64,000 bases of DNA, from NCBI GenBank assembly GCA_010094025.1, contig ML991789.1:1-64000 (forward strand), written 5' to 3'. This document shows positions 1-10,095 of the stretch, in pieces. The number at the start of each line of letters is the position of its first letter. Position 1 is the first letter of the stretch. The position numbers and the translations under genes were made by a program. Source of the stretch: Viridothelium virens (taxonomy: Eukaryota; Ascomycota; Dothideomycetes; Trypetheliales; Trypetheliaceae). The notes below the pieces were generated by a model. The model worked only from the letters and a program-made list of their open reading frames with translations, had not been told where the DNA came from and searched no databases.

Positions 1-9
1 GCTTACTCC

Positions 10-97
10 TGTTGCGAACGCGCTCAGTGTTACGCGATTGGTGCACTACAAGTAGTGGCTACCTCCAACGCGTCCTTGGTCAGGAGCGTTCGTAACA
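10..97. repeat. Short block with inverted TG...CA ends (LTR-like or small TIR element)
   Basis: The block begins TGTTGCGAACG and ends CGTTCGTAACA, so its ends are near-perfect inverted copies with the TG/CA termini usual for LTR-type ends. It is only 88 bp and interrupts the hAT-like relic next to it. I see no clear target-site duplication, so it may be a very small element or the edge of a longer one that runs past the window. Treated as a fossil; the family is not assigned. Confidence 0.35.
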
Positions 98-527
98 GTT
101 AAGTATAATGTCGTACAAGATTAATTAATCCCAACTTCTAGGTAATATTTCCAAATATAACCTTATAATCCACTGGTTAATAAGAAAGACTTTTTATCAC
201 AATATTTGCAATAATAGAGTAATGCTTTTCCAAGTCTCTCTGGTTTATTTAACTTTTTTGTACGACAATAAATATGGATATCTAACCTATATCAAGCTTC
301 AGACTCAGTACTCTCAATATCAGCAGTAGAGAAAAATTCTTCAGTCTGAATAGATGCCATAGCTATAGCTTATTTTATGCGAAGAGTCTTATTTCACGAA
401 GAATTTCTAAAATTTAGCTATTTGTGTGGGGGCTAGCGTATCATACAATAGTATCGTTATCGTACCGTATCGTACGATAAAAATACCGCCGATACTATCG
501 GCGATAATCGTACCGTTGCCCAGTCTG
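98..527 (-). mobile_element. hAT-like DNA transposon relic, 5' end with BED-type zinc finger remains
   Basis: Read on the minus strand from an ATG at 360, one frame runs to the block at 97 and gives MASIQTEEFFSTADIES, then a Cys-x2-Cys motif (YYCKYCDKKSFLLTSGL) followed by a decayed His-containing tail, as in BED-type zinc fingers at the start of fungal hAT transposases. In-frame stops sit where CGA, CAA or CAG codons would be expected, and the tract is AT-rich, both typical of RIP (C-to-T mutation in repeats). Upstream, 420-527 is full of subterminal repeats (GTATCG/CGTACGATA) with a perfect 8-bp-arm palindrome at 487-503, and a terminus CAGACTGGGC at 527. The rest of the element lies outside the window. 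Inactive. Confidence 0.6.
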
Positions 528-1951
528 CTGATTGAAGTACATATAATGCACTGACTCACACTGACCAAGTGAGGATGAAAGCACAGACTACCAAGCTCAA
601 AGACCCAACCACCAAAGCTTTTCAGAGCAACAAAAAGTGGAGCCGTCAAAATAAGTCTCATGTAAGGGTCAGAGCATGCTTATGTTTGCCTGGTTTGGCG
701 AGTTGCTTATTGCTTGGTGCTGTGCGCCATTTGTTTCTTCTTCGATTGCTTAATTTATACCGAAAACCTTTCGAATGCTCGGCCTTTGTCTTGCCAGGTA
801 GGTCTTCATCGATTTTAAAATGACTAAGCACTTAGAAGCCAATCAATTTACTGGCTCTATGAAGGCCTTCGAAGGATCTTTCAAACCCTTGACTCGGCAA
901 TCGACACTGTCTCATCCGAGCAGAAGAGGCGAGCCGAACGAAAACGATAGGAAGGAACGGGAGGAAGATACATTCTTTGACCTGTATTCCAGCCTGATAT
1001 GTAATACCATCCCTAAAAAAAACTCTGGGCGCGTTGAAGCGCCTGCCGACGACACAAGGGAAGGACCGGTACCACAGGCTAAACGCCAGGCTCCGAACAT
1101 GCAATGAGCCTGGTGTTTCTCACGCAACATAGTCCTTATTTGGCTATAGGATAGGAACATTGCTGATGGTATTTTGGATACCGATATGTACAGTGAATGT
1201 TAGCATGCGGATTTTTTATACGTGTGGCTGGCCTCACTGGGAGCTGTGATCGGGATCTGGGTCAAATGATGGCTCAGAGTTTTCGACATTGGTCCTATGC
1301 ACATAAGTTTACTCGTTTCGATGGGCGACGCTCGAAGCGCCTTGCCGCAGAATCTGTGGTCTAATTTGATGTTATTTGGTGACTAGTAAATAGACGTATG
1401 CAATGAGCTCAGTTGGGAGCCCTTTGTCGCATGATCAGTAATAGTCCTGCCTGAGGGTATATCTGGTCCTCGAAAGCTTTCCCAACGCTTCATCCTATGC
1501 CACGTAGACGGCTTGAGGAGGATCCACGAGATTCCCAGAATCGCTTGTAAATGCCAACTCTGATGATAGCGAGCGAAGTTGAATTACGTACGCCGAAGCA
1601 CCTGATCGGGAACAAAATACCCTTTTGAGATTGTTCATTGCTGATCCAGAGTTCCATAAGTTCGAGGCCTATTTCACATTAAAGGTAAGAAATGTAAAGA
1701 TCACAGGGAGGCGCGTACCTAAATGGTCTAGGGAATCGGGAGCGTGCTTCCGCCGACAATAAGATCTAGACTATCTGAAGTAGCTAAAGATCTACGCCCC
1801 CTCATGACGAAATCATCGACTGTACTGGAGCCTCTCCTATACTTTGTTAAAGTCTTGTGACACAGCATTCAGAAAGATGTCAGAAGCAGGTCAGAAGCTT
1901 CCGATACTCAAGCAGGACGGGAAATAATCTCCGCACCCTTGAGAAGTTTGA
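528..1951. other. Gene-poor stretch beside the transposon relic
   Basis: Only short open frames on both strands with no recognisable motif, signal peptide or splice-consistent continuation. It also holds the 3' flank of the CWC24 gene. I see nothing else in it. Confidence 0.5.
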
Positions 1952-3012
1952 CTATTTTCCAGAGGATTTCTGCGTCTCTTCGTCGCTGACTTCCCGACCT
2001 TCCTTCTCCGCCTGTTCCCTTCTCCTCTCCTCTCTCTCTTTTTTCCTCTCAAGCAGCTTCTTCAGGTTCTTCGCACCATTGAAGACCCCTCCCGTTCCAG
2101 TGCCACAGGCTGCGCACGAAGGATCCTTCCGATATCGTTTAATGGCGCAGTCCTCACAGAAGTAGTGATTGCATCGCGTAACAATAGGATGGTCATAGGG
2201 CTGCTTGCAAATGATGCAAGCGAAGGGTATTTTTTTAAGCATCTCTTCGTCCGGATCCTCGGGCTCAGCTTTCTGCTTCTTCTTACCTTTAGAGTTTACC
2301 TCCCATTCTTTATCGAGTTGCCACCCTTGTGCATAGCTCTCACGCGCATGTAGAAACTTGCAACTGTCTCCAAAGCCGCAATAGCCTGTTTGCTTGTACT
2401 ATAATGTATATTAGCTTAAGAAGAACGCAGCAGATAGGAAAAAGGGGGAAACCATACATCTTTGCAGACATCCGGCGCATAATCTGTGACCGTGATAGTG
2501 CGAATGTTTGTGGGAGCTTTTACCGGTCCCATTTTTCGCTCAGGCGCGTTGGGATTCTTCTGAATGAAGCTCTGGTAATTCTTCGTACCTTTGTAGGTAC
2601 CATCAGATTGTGTAGGCCCGTCAATAGGTCGAGCTCGCGTTTTCCCTAGAAGATTCTCTGTGTCGAGAGCGTCCTTGCCATTTTCATCGTACCAATTTGA
2701 TTGCTTGGTCGCGTCATTGATATCCTCGATTTTCGTCGACCTGTCGCCGGTATACTTCGTAACGCCAAGAGCATCTGCATGAAGTTTCGGAGCCATGGGG
2801 CCGGCAGTTAAGATGTTGCCCTTTCGCCTTCTCTTGATGGTGTGGCCGCTCTCGTCCTCTGATGAGTATTCGGAGCCCGTATCTGAGTCTGGATCCAGTG
2901 GTGGAGTCGCTGGGCGTTTACGTATGTTCGATTTGCCTTTTGCGCCTCTTTTCTTGAATATAGCGACTGGCTCATCCGCGCCTGTGTCCTGTAAATGTGC
3001 GACGTCTGCCAT
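1952..3012 (-). CDS. CWC24: Pre-mRNA-splicing factor CWC24 (RNF113 family)
   Basis: Two exons, 3012-2458 and 2398-1952, with a 59-bp intron (GTATGG...ATTATAG), give 333 aa. The start is the ATG at 3012, because the protein then begins with the acidic leader and FKKRGAKGK basic tract typical of the family; the open frame runs further upstream but without support. A CCCH zinc finger spans residues 183-202 (C-x8-C-x5-C-x3-H), reconstituted exactly across the intron, and a RING finger starts at C246 (CIICKQP...CNHYFCEDC). Cwc24/RNF113A joins the activated spliceosome next to the 5' splice site before the first catalytic step and acts in the nucleus. The C-terminus is a charged Lys/Arg/Glu helix. 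It sits head to head with the Acinus-like gene. Confidence 0.93.
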
Positions 3013-3433
3013 CTTGGGATGAAAGGCTGGTTGGTAGAAGTGAGGCGAGACTTCGTCAGTGATTTGGATATCTAAATGAGAGGATATCGTTACAAATTCA
3101 ATAAATTCCCGAAGTTTCGAGGTTCTACTTACGTCATCTGTATACGAACCAATCGGATCCTTGATGACTTCCGCCGCGAAAGCTCTCAAAGTCACGTGAT
3201 CTTTGTGGTCGTCGGAAATAGCTCCGCTCCGTGCCTAACTTCGCCGCAGTCCTACAAGCAAACAATCATATCCTCACTTGACGTGCTCCTTTGGGCATAA
3301 CTTTGTTCGCATGTCTCCCCTACACAACTCTTCGACAACAGGATTGCCACGCTGTAATTCATCGGCCACTGCTCTATTTGCTTCCTGAGACCAACAGAAC
3401 ACCCTTAAACATCCCTTACGTCTCCTCGCAAGT
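3013..3433. promoter_or_regulatory. Bidirectional promoter between CWC24 and the Acinus-like gene
   Basis: A 421-bp gap separates two divergent start codons. It holds the 8-bp palindrome TCACGTGA at 3192-3199, an E-box of the Cbf1/Pho4/bHLH type, roughly mid-way between the genes. Pyrimidine-rich sequence (3313-3430) precedes the plus-strand ATG, as is common in fungal leaders. Shared control of the two genes is inferred from the spacing only. Confidence 0.5.
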
Positions 3434-5467
3434 ATGACGGACTATAACAAGTTCACCGTTGCAAACTTGAAAGGCATTTTGAAAGAACGGTCGATACCCT
3501 CAACTGGCTTGACGCGTAAGCAACAGATAATTGACAAGCTCCTAGAGCACGACGCGCAGTCTCAGTCAAATGGCCAAGAGACTACGAATGGATCGCGTGC
3601 GGAGACCAAACCTGTCGACGCGCAATCTAACAAGGAGAATATTCTAGATGATGGGAAGACAAAGCATCTATCAGATCAGGCGCAACAATCGGGAGAAGTT
3701 GACACGAAAGAAAAGGCAGAGCCTCTTGCCGCAACGAATGAGGGTGCTCTCGAAGATGTTTCTGCCCAGGCGGTCCAGACCCACGAGACTTCTTCACCAG
3801 AGCTTGTGCATCATGAAACGATACAACCCGTGGAGACGGAATCGCAAGTCTCAGTTTCGCAGACAACACCGACGCCAGCAGCCGTGGCGAAAGAAGAGCA
3901 ACACCCTACGTCAATCGCGAACACTACACGACCTTCGCTATCGGATGCAGAAGCAATTGGCGATGAAAATCGCAAAAGGAAAAGAAGGAGTCTGACTCCT
4001 GCGGTAGATCCCGAGGCAGTTGCGATTAAGAAGCGCAAGCAAGAGCAGGTGGAGGGGGCCGTCCACCTCAAAGAGGATGAAGGCACGGATGTGGCGATGC
4101 GAGACGAGGAAGACGTCGCGATGGTAGAGGCAGACAAGGGGTCCGAAGAGACAATATTACCTACTACCACTACGGAAGCGCCTGCCGATGCTGCAAAGAC
4201 TACAAGCGAAGACCAGGCAAACGAGGAAATTGGTAGGCACGAGGAGCAACGCGCCATAGAGTCGCCCAAGCGAGAACAAGGTGAGGTAGCCCCTCACTCG
4301 GTAGCCGATGAAGCTCCCAAGGCAGAGCAAGAGTCTACGCCGAATGATCGGACGGAGGAAAGACGAAGCTCTGTAGGCAAGGAAGCCTCACAGCCCAGAC
4401 CTTCTTCCGACTTGCCTCGCAAGCCTGATATCATAGGTAAGGATCACAGATATAAAGAGCTATTTGGAAGTGATTCCGCAAGAGCTCGTCTCGAAGACGA
4501 AGACAAAAGTCGAGATCAAGACGAAACTCCAGACACAACACCCGCCGTTCATCCCGCGACCCCCGCACTGTACATTCGTGAGTTGAAACGACCCCTCAAA
4601 CCTGAAGATCTTCGTGCCCATCTCATCTCACTCTCTACGCCACCGAACTCGGATTCACAAAATGACGATTCGGTCCTCCAGCAATTCTACCTGGACTCCA
4701 TACGCTCTCACTGCTTCGTGCAATTCCCTGGAGTGAGCGAAGCTTCACGAGTCCGTAGCGCACTTCACAACCGCACGTGGCCCGCAGGACGGGATCGCAA
4801 TCCGCTATGGGTGGACTTCGTGCCGGAGGAGAACCTTGAAGATTGGATCCGTATGGAAGAAGATGCCGCTGCCGAAACCGGCCGGTTTGGAGGAAAGCGA
4901 TGGGAGGTCTTCTACCGAGACGGCGCGGACGGCAGCATCCAGGCCATCTTTCAGGAAGTTGGGCCGGGAGGCAGTGCAGTGCCGAGGAATGCGCCAGCGG
5001 GACCGAGGGGTGGTATCGCAGAAGTGAGAAGGCCTTCAGCGCCGGTGACAGAAGCGAGTGCTCCGGTGGAAAAGCAGAGCAAGGCTTTTCAGTCGCTCGA
5101 CGAACTGTTCCAGTCGACTACCGCTAAACCGAAGTTGTACTACCAGCCTGTCTCGCGCGATCTGGCAGACAAGCGTCTGGATGAGTTGGATCGATTGACC
5201 GACCGTGATGCACTCAGGCATGGCGACAGGTTTGACGAATACAGACGGTATACGTTTGAGGATGAGGATCTCCTAGTGGATGCAGGACCAGATTATGGAT
5301 CAAGAAGGGGGGGCTCAGCACGGGGACGGGGCAGCGGGTATCGAGGTGGTTATAGAGGCGGTCCGAGATATGATGATGGCGGATATCGGGGCGATCGATA
5401 TCGAAGTGACGAACCTACTCGGGGCGGCTATGGATATGATCGGCGTGGATACCGCCCTCATTATTGA
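3434..5467 (+). CDS. SAP-domain, RRM-like, RSB-motif, RGG protein (Acinus-like)
   Basis: One exon, 677 aa. Residues about 8-42 form a SAP domain (LKGILKERSIPSTGLTRKQQ) that binds nucleic acid. A long Glu/Thr-rich acidic region follows, with a basic stretch near residue 180 (RKRKRRS) that looks like a nuclear localisation signal. Residues about 378-475 resemble the degenerate RRM of Acinus, and 554-585 match the RNPS1-SAP18-binding (RSB) motif (SLDELFQSTTAKPKLYYQPV...), the signature of Acinus in the ASAP complex. The C-terminus from about 617 is rich in RGG/RGY repeats. This combination suggests an Acinus orthologue in nuclear mRNP and splicing control. A simpler THO1-like protein is less likely because Tho1 lacks RRM and RSB parts. 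Confidence 0.82.
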   Translation: MTDYNKFTVANLKGILKERSIPSTGLTRKQQIIDKLLEHDAQSQSNGQETTNGSRAETKPVDAQSNKENILDDGKTKHLSDQAQQSGEVDTKEKAEPLAATNEGALEDVSAQAVQTHETSSPELVHHETIQPVETESQVSVSQTTPTPAAVAKEEQHPTSIANTTRPSLSDAEAIGDENRKRKRRSLTPAVDPEAVAIKKRKQEQVEGAVHLKEDEGTDVAMRDEEDVAMVEADKGSEETILPTTTTEAPADAAKTTSEDQANEEIGRHEEQRAIESPKREQGEVAPHSVADEAPKAEQESTPNDRTEERRSSVGKEASQPRPSSDLPRKPDIIGKDHRYKELFGSDSARARLEDEDKSRDQDETPDTTPAVHPATPALYIRELKRPLKPEDLRAHLISLSTPPNSDSQNDDSVLQQFYLDSIRSHCFVQFPGVSEASRVRSALHNRTWPAGRDRNPLWVDFVPEENLEDWIRMEEDAAAETGRFGGKRWEVFYRDGADGSIQAIFQEVGPGGSAVPRNAPAGPRGGIAEVRRPSAPVTEASAPVEKQSKAFQSLDELFQSTTAKPKLYYQPVSRDLADKRLDELDRLTDRDALRHGDRFDEYRRYTFEDEDLLVDAGPDYGSRRGGSARGRGSGYRGGYRGGPRYDDGGYRGDRYRSDEPTRGGYGYDRRGYRPHY

Positions 5468-6304
5468 AGCATTTCTGGAGTAGAACGAACTTTGTTGCAT
5501 GACAGACGTCAGGGATTGAACACCAACTCTGTAGTGCTGAGGTAGTGCATTTGATGAGTAACTTTACTTCAACTGTGAACACAGGAGAATCGATCGATTG
5601 CAATACGCAAGTCGAAACGAAGTCACGCAGGAAGCAGAGGAGACCCTTCAAGCTGGGTTCAATCCCATACAGAAGCATATTAGATGAGAATATCTCATCA
5701 TACAGTACTTCCAGAAGACGCTTTGACCAATGTTTGATGATATGCATGCCCTTACAAAGCTTCGATCCTTTGCATCCCGGCTCCGCGGCCGTGTTTAGCG
5801 CGTTTCCCACCGCGTTCCTTCATCCATCACCCGGCTTAAGGAATGAGCTTTGCCTGAAGCTATGCAATTACGGCAAATCGTGCGACAATTATGCAATGGT
5901 GTTTAGGCCTTGCAAGCTAATCCTCTCGGGCCTTCGTGGTGCTAGCTCGAGGGTCTAAGAAGCTGCCGCTGGGCGCATATTCTTCTATCTATTCTTACAC
6001 TCTTTGCTCATCTAACCTACCCAAAGGATCTTCACCCTGGACGCGACCAGCGCCTTGTCCCTAGCAACCTTTCTGCTTCAAGACAGGATTCCCTGAGGTA
6101 CCCAATCAAAACAGAACTTTCCACAGCACAGGTCCATGACCATGTTACTTCATCTCCGCGTTTGAGCGTACTGTCACGAGCGTGCACCATAGAGTAGTAC
6201 CCTGCCGCAGCATATTTTGACTGTCTGCCATCTCTGTAAGTCCTTCTCAATCTCTGCTATCCTGATTCTTTGTTCACGTCGCACACTTTCCACAATTCTC
6301 GATC
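5468..6304. other. Intergenic, tandem genes
   Basis: Downstream flank of the Acinus-like gene and upstream region of the DUF7707 gene. A 137-codon open frame at 5545-5958 has no protein-like composition or motif. No RNA gene seen. Confidence 0.45.
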
Positions 6305-7702
6305 ATGCTGGCGATCCTCATAATTATTGTCGTTTTGCTATCGAGAGCATTTTCCAGCCAAGCACAAAGTTTTACTGTCCCACCAGATTCAATCCCGTCA
6401 GACGAGCGAACAGAATGGTGTGAAGCTCAGGTTGATACCTGTAATACTTTGTGTGGTAACGAAACCAATGCCAATCAGTGCGACCCTGTATGAGGCAGCG
6501 AGACTCTCACTCAAAATGAAGCTAACAATGCCCGATAGAACGACCTCACGTACCAATGTATCTGTCAGGGTGGTAGTTCCCCAGACTTATCACAGTGGAA
6601 TGATACCATTCCATCTTTCGAGTGCCAGGCTTACAAATCCTCGTGTCCGGCCGAAAATCCTAATGTTTTTGGAGGCCAGTCCTGTGATACAATAACTTGC
6701 GGAAGCTTGAGTGCAACAACTTCATTTGAACAGTCCTCAAGTTCATCTAGTGCTACTTCTGGGCAAATCGACTCCGCGCCAGCATCTCTTACTGATTCAT
6801 TGGCTGGATTTTCCCAATCATCAGCACCTTTATCAACCTCAAGAGTTTCGCCATCATCGTCCTCATCATCTCTTATCTCACCATCTCCTACAACTGCTGC
6901 GACCCAAAGCAGATCGGAACAGTCGGGAAGCACATCTTCCGTGACTTCGACACCTACAGCTTTATCTTCACAGTCGAGCTCCTCCGGCCTAGGAGGGGGC
7001 GCAGTTGCGGGTATTGTGGTTGGATCACTTGTCGGAGTATGCTTAGTAGCATTGTTGGCATTCTGCGTGTGGCGCCGACGAAAAACTGACCCTGAATTCC
7101 CTATACGTCTGGACCCAGAAGGGAAGCAGGTCGTTGGCGGAGATGACGGATACGCACCAAAGCCTGAACTTGAGGCCACGCCCGCGCCAAGGGCAAACAC
7201 TGTAGAAATTGATGGCAACACTACTCCTCTACAACAAGCTCCGAGCGCCGCAGACCCAATGTTCGACCTACTGATGAACAGCAACGACAGAGGTGAATCG
7301 ACACAGCGCTGCGAACTTCCTTCTTCGAATCGCAGACCACGAATGCAGGAACTCGACTCCGATCCCCTATTCAGCCCAGCTGAGCTCTCCGCCTCTCGCG
7401 CGCACAGCAGAAGATCTGCCGTCACGCCTCGCCGGACACAAGCGGATGGATCTGATCTTCCGGAGGCGCAGCCAACTTCTAATCTTTCTGAGCCAATACC
7501 GGGGCCTGAAGCGACGGGTGAGGCTGAGGTAACAGTCAGGGATGACGCAACGCCAGACGAGATTGCGAGACTGGAAGGAGAGGTGAGGAGGATCGATGCG
7601 GAGCTGGCTGAGGCAACGAGGATCAAGACGTTGAGACAGGAGAGGACGGCTGTGGAGGAGAGGCTAAGGGAAGCGAGGGAAAGGAAAGATGGGCCATCGT
7701 GA
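6305..7702 (+). CDS. DUF7707-type surface protein with transmembrane helix and cytoplasmic coiled coil
   Basis: Two exons, 6305-6487 and 6539-7702, with a 51-bp phase-0 intron, give 448 aa. The first 22 residues are a signal peptide (MLAILIIIVVLLSRAFSSQA). Next comes a Cys-rich ectodomain (WCEAQVDTCNTLC...YQCICQGG...FECQAYKSSC) with the spacing of the fungal DUF7707 domain. It is followed by a Ser/Thr-rich stalk of about 80 residues, a Gly-rich transmembrane helix around 216-240 (GIVVGSLVGVCLVALLAFCV), an Arg/Lys stop-transfer, and a cytoplasmic tail ending in a charged coiled coil (about 398-445). DUF7707 proteins known to me are mostly GPI-anchored; here the domain is carried by a single-pass receptor-shaped protein. 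Function unknown. The large antisense frame over this gene is a by-product of its Ser-rich codons. Confidence 0.8.
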
Positions 7703-8739
7703 TCCTGGCATTGAAGATTTGAGAGGACCCTCAGGTTATCGATTGGGCGAAGTAAGCGATTTAGGTGCCCGTGAGCTGAAGTGCAATATTTTGGCTCTTG
7801 GCTGTCAGATCTGCGATTCGATCTTCCGAGGGAGTTCCTGGAACATGCATTCCGTCGACTCATAATCTATCACCTGGGTGGCCACCTACGGCCTTTTGCC
7901 AAGACTCTTGGGGACAGGGTTTCGCTCATTGCACAAGACAAGGCGTAGAGAGTCAGCAAACCGAAAGTATACTTACAGCGATTTTCATGCCTGGGCCAAG
8001 ATTCGTATCATCCGCTTTGGATAGGCAGGCCAAGAATATACCGGGACGACGAATCTGTGTTCCTTCTAAAGAATTCTTTGGATGGGCAGCCCTCCCTCCT
8101 GCTTTGACCCAGGAGAGTCGGGAGGTGGCAAGGTTGCCACAGCGCCTATCAAACTATCCGGACACGGCAAGGGAAGGTCGAGAGCTTTGTCAGCAAGTCG
8201 TCGTGCGAGCACAGTCATTATGGTTTCTGGTGATCAGGCCATCGCAACCTCCGGGTATGACTTTGCGAAGGAAATTGATGCAATACAGCAACTCCAGTCA
8301 GTATATCGCTTGCCCTGGAACTCACAAGAGTTGCGTATAAGAGTAAAGAGGAAAGTTGGATATCGCTTACAGTCGGCAGGGAGAGTACGGCAGACGGGCA
8401 GCTGATTTCCAGCCAGCCAAGCTATGCTCAACTGTTCAGTATTTCGGCTTGTTCACCACGCCAGGCCTGGCCGAATTGCTCGCAAAGGGTGTTCTTATGT
8501 CGCAAGCTAATCCAGCCCTGATCGAAGGGGTATAAGACCATTACGAAAAACTCAGTGTCTGCAGCGACTAAAATCATGACAGTGGCCCTCTACTCCAACC
8601 TCACTCTCACGAGGATATGGCTGGACGACGCTAGAGAAAGGCTTGTCGTCCCAGCAGCTTTGTGGTACAAGAATATGCGTTGATGAAGCTCTAATTATAC
8701 GTGGTCTTATTGCCCTTGGTCATCTCACTGCGTATTCCT
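7703..8739. other. Intergenic, convergent genes
   Basis: Between the 3' ends of the DUF7707 gene and the racemase. Open frames at 7798-8340 and 8082-8405 overlap each other and lack motifs or good starts. I see nothing supportable. Confidence 0.45.
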
Positions 8740-9447
8740 CTAGCCACTGTTCTCCATCGCCCATTCCGCTGCAGCGACGGCATGAACCTTGGTCGTATCG
8801 AAAACCGGCAATCCACAACGACTGTCCCCCTCTGCCACCAACAGCCCGATCTCCGTGCACCCCAAAATCAAACACTCAGCCCCCGCCGTCTTCAGGGCGG
8901 CAATGATGGTATAGTAGAGTTCGCGCGACGTTTCCCTGATGATGCCGTTGCAAAGTTCCATGTAGATAATGTCGTGAACAGCCGTGCGCCCCGCCTCATC
9001 CGGAACCACAACCGTCAAGCCAAACTTATCGCGCAGGCGCGACCTGTAGAAGTCCTTCTCCATAGTGAACCTCGTTCCCAAGAGCCCGACGGATTTGAAG
9101 CCAGCCTTGACGATGCGCTCAGCCGTCGGGTCCGTAATGTGCAGGAGGGGCAGGCCAGAAGCGCGCTCGATGCCATGCGATACAAAGTGCATGGTATTTG
9201 TGCACAAGACGATGGCATCAGCACCCGCGCGCTGGAGTGCGGCGGCGGCCTCGTTCAATAGGATTCCTGCTTCGTCCCATTGGCCGGTATGCTGAAGCGC
9301 CTCAATGCGGGCGAAGTCAAAGGAGTATACTATGCATGGGGAGGAGTGCAGACCGCCTTTGATGGCGCGAACGTGGCGATTGATTTCTTGGTAATATGTG
9401 ACAGTCGACTCCCAGCTCATGCCACCAAGGAGGCCCAGTGTCTTCAT
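8740..9447 (-). CDS. Aspartate/glutamate racemase family enzyme
   Basis: Intronless, 235 aa, close to the 230 aa of bacterial YgeA-type racemases. The start is the ATG at 9447, placing MKTLGLLGGMSWEST, the canonical N-terminus, at residue 1; the longer frame upstream is not supported. The two catalytic Cys of this cofactor-independent fold are present: C82 in VLCTNTMH and C197 in ILGCTEIG, each in its conserved loop. The enzyme should invert the alpha carbon of an amino acid by two-base chemistry; the substrate cannot be read from sequence (Asp/Glu or broad-spectrum). The bacterial-like sequence, lack of introns in an intron-rich region and higher GC than its flanks suggest acquisition by transfer, although relatives are widespread in fungi. 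Confidence 0.88.
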   Translation of the reverse strand: MKTLGLLGGMSWESTVTYYQEINRHVRAIKGGLHSSPCIVYSFDFARIEALQHTGQWDEAGILLNEAAAALQRAGADAIVLCTNTMHFVSHGIERASGLPLLHITDPTAERIVKAGFKSVGLLGTRFTMEKDFYRSRLRDKFGLTVVVPDEAGRTAVHDIIYMELCNGIIRETSRELYYTIIAALKTAGAECLILGCTEIGLLVAEGDSRCGLPVFDTTKVHAVAAAEWAMENSG

Positions 9448-9553
9448 AGTGGCAAACTGACGTTCGTCCGCGTGGGATCGGCATCGTGAGTGTTGTACTG
9501 AGTACTCTACTCTGTACCCCATAAGCCCCGACACCACTAGTTACTAAAGGTAG

Positions 9554-9565
9554 TTACCGCGGTAA
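9554..9565. promoter_or_regulatory. Perfect palindrome TTACCGCGGTAA upstream of the racemase
   Basis: A 12-bp perfect palindrome centred on CCGCGG lies 107 bp upstream of the racemase ATG. CCG/CGG half-sites in everted arrangement are typical targets of Zn2Cys6 regulators. Function is inferred from position and symmetry only. Confidence 0.35.
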
Positions 9566-10095
9566 GGTAGGTAGGTTCCTAAAATTTCCGGTGGAATTAT
9601 GTGGATGCATTAAGTCTACGGTCGTACTACTTTGAATAATTATCGCAGAGTTTTGAGTTTGTCTGCAGACCTTATTGATTAGTTCTTTTGGTTCACAGCA
9701 AAGGATGCGAAAACCACCGTTGCTACGATTTCGATTTGAGAGGTGTTCATAGTGATCGGATTATAAGCTCTGTCGACTCAAGCAAGACTCGATCTATTTG
9801 CCTGCTCTATCTATTCGCATTCGGGACTGATCTGAGAGGCGGCACGAGGTGAAGAAAAGAAGTATAACAACATAAAACATGAATATCTTCGCTCAAATTG
9901 ATCCTCGCCTATCAAGGAAGTTTTAAGATGCTTATCGCTATGTCCGCTACACCACTGTAGGCTGAAGAGCCTAACGCTTCAATCAGATCTTGTCTGCCAT
10001 CACCACAAATAGCAAAGTCGGTCGGTAGTCGCCTCTCAGCTCCTAACAGGCGAGCGGGTTCCTGACTTCCCCTCAATGACGCTGGCTGAGGAAGC
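9566..10095. other. Intergenic, tandem minus-strand genes
   Basis: Upstream region of the racemase and 3' flank of the membrane protein gene. It contains stop-rich AT tracts; a 75-codon frame at 9912-10139 overlaps the neighbouring gene and is not supported. Confidence 0.4.

Noticed and set aside
3811-4269. 152-codon minus-strand frame inside the Acinus-like gene
   Set aside because: Shadow of an acidic low-complexity stretch on the coding strand.
5545-5958. 137-codon plus-strand frame
   Set aside because: No family resemblance, no signal peptide, and partner frame on the other strand is equally long.
6631-7863. 410-codon minus-strand frame opposite the DUF7707 gene
   Set aside because: Mirror of Ser/Thr-rich coding sequence on the plus strand, where signal peptide, domain and TM helix are coherent; the minus frame has no domain.
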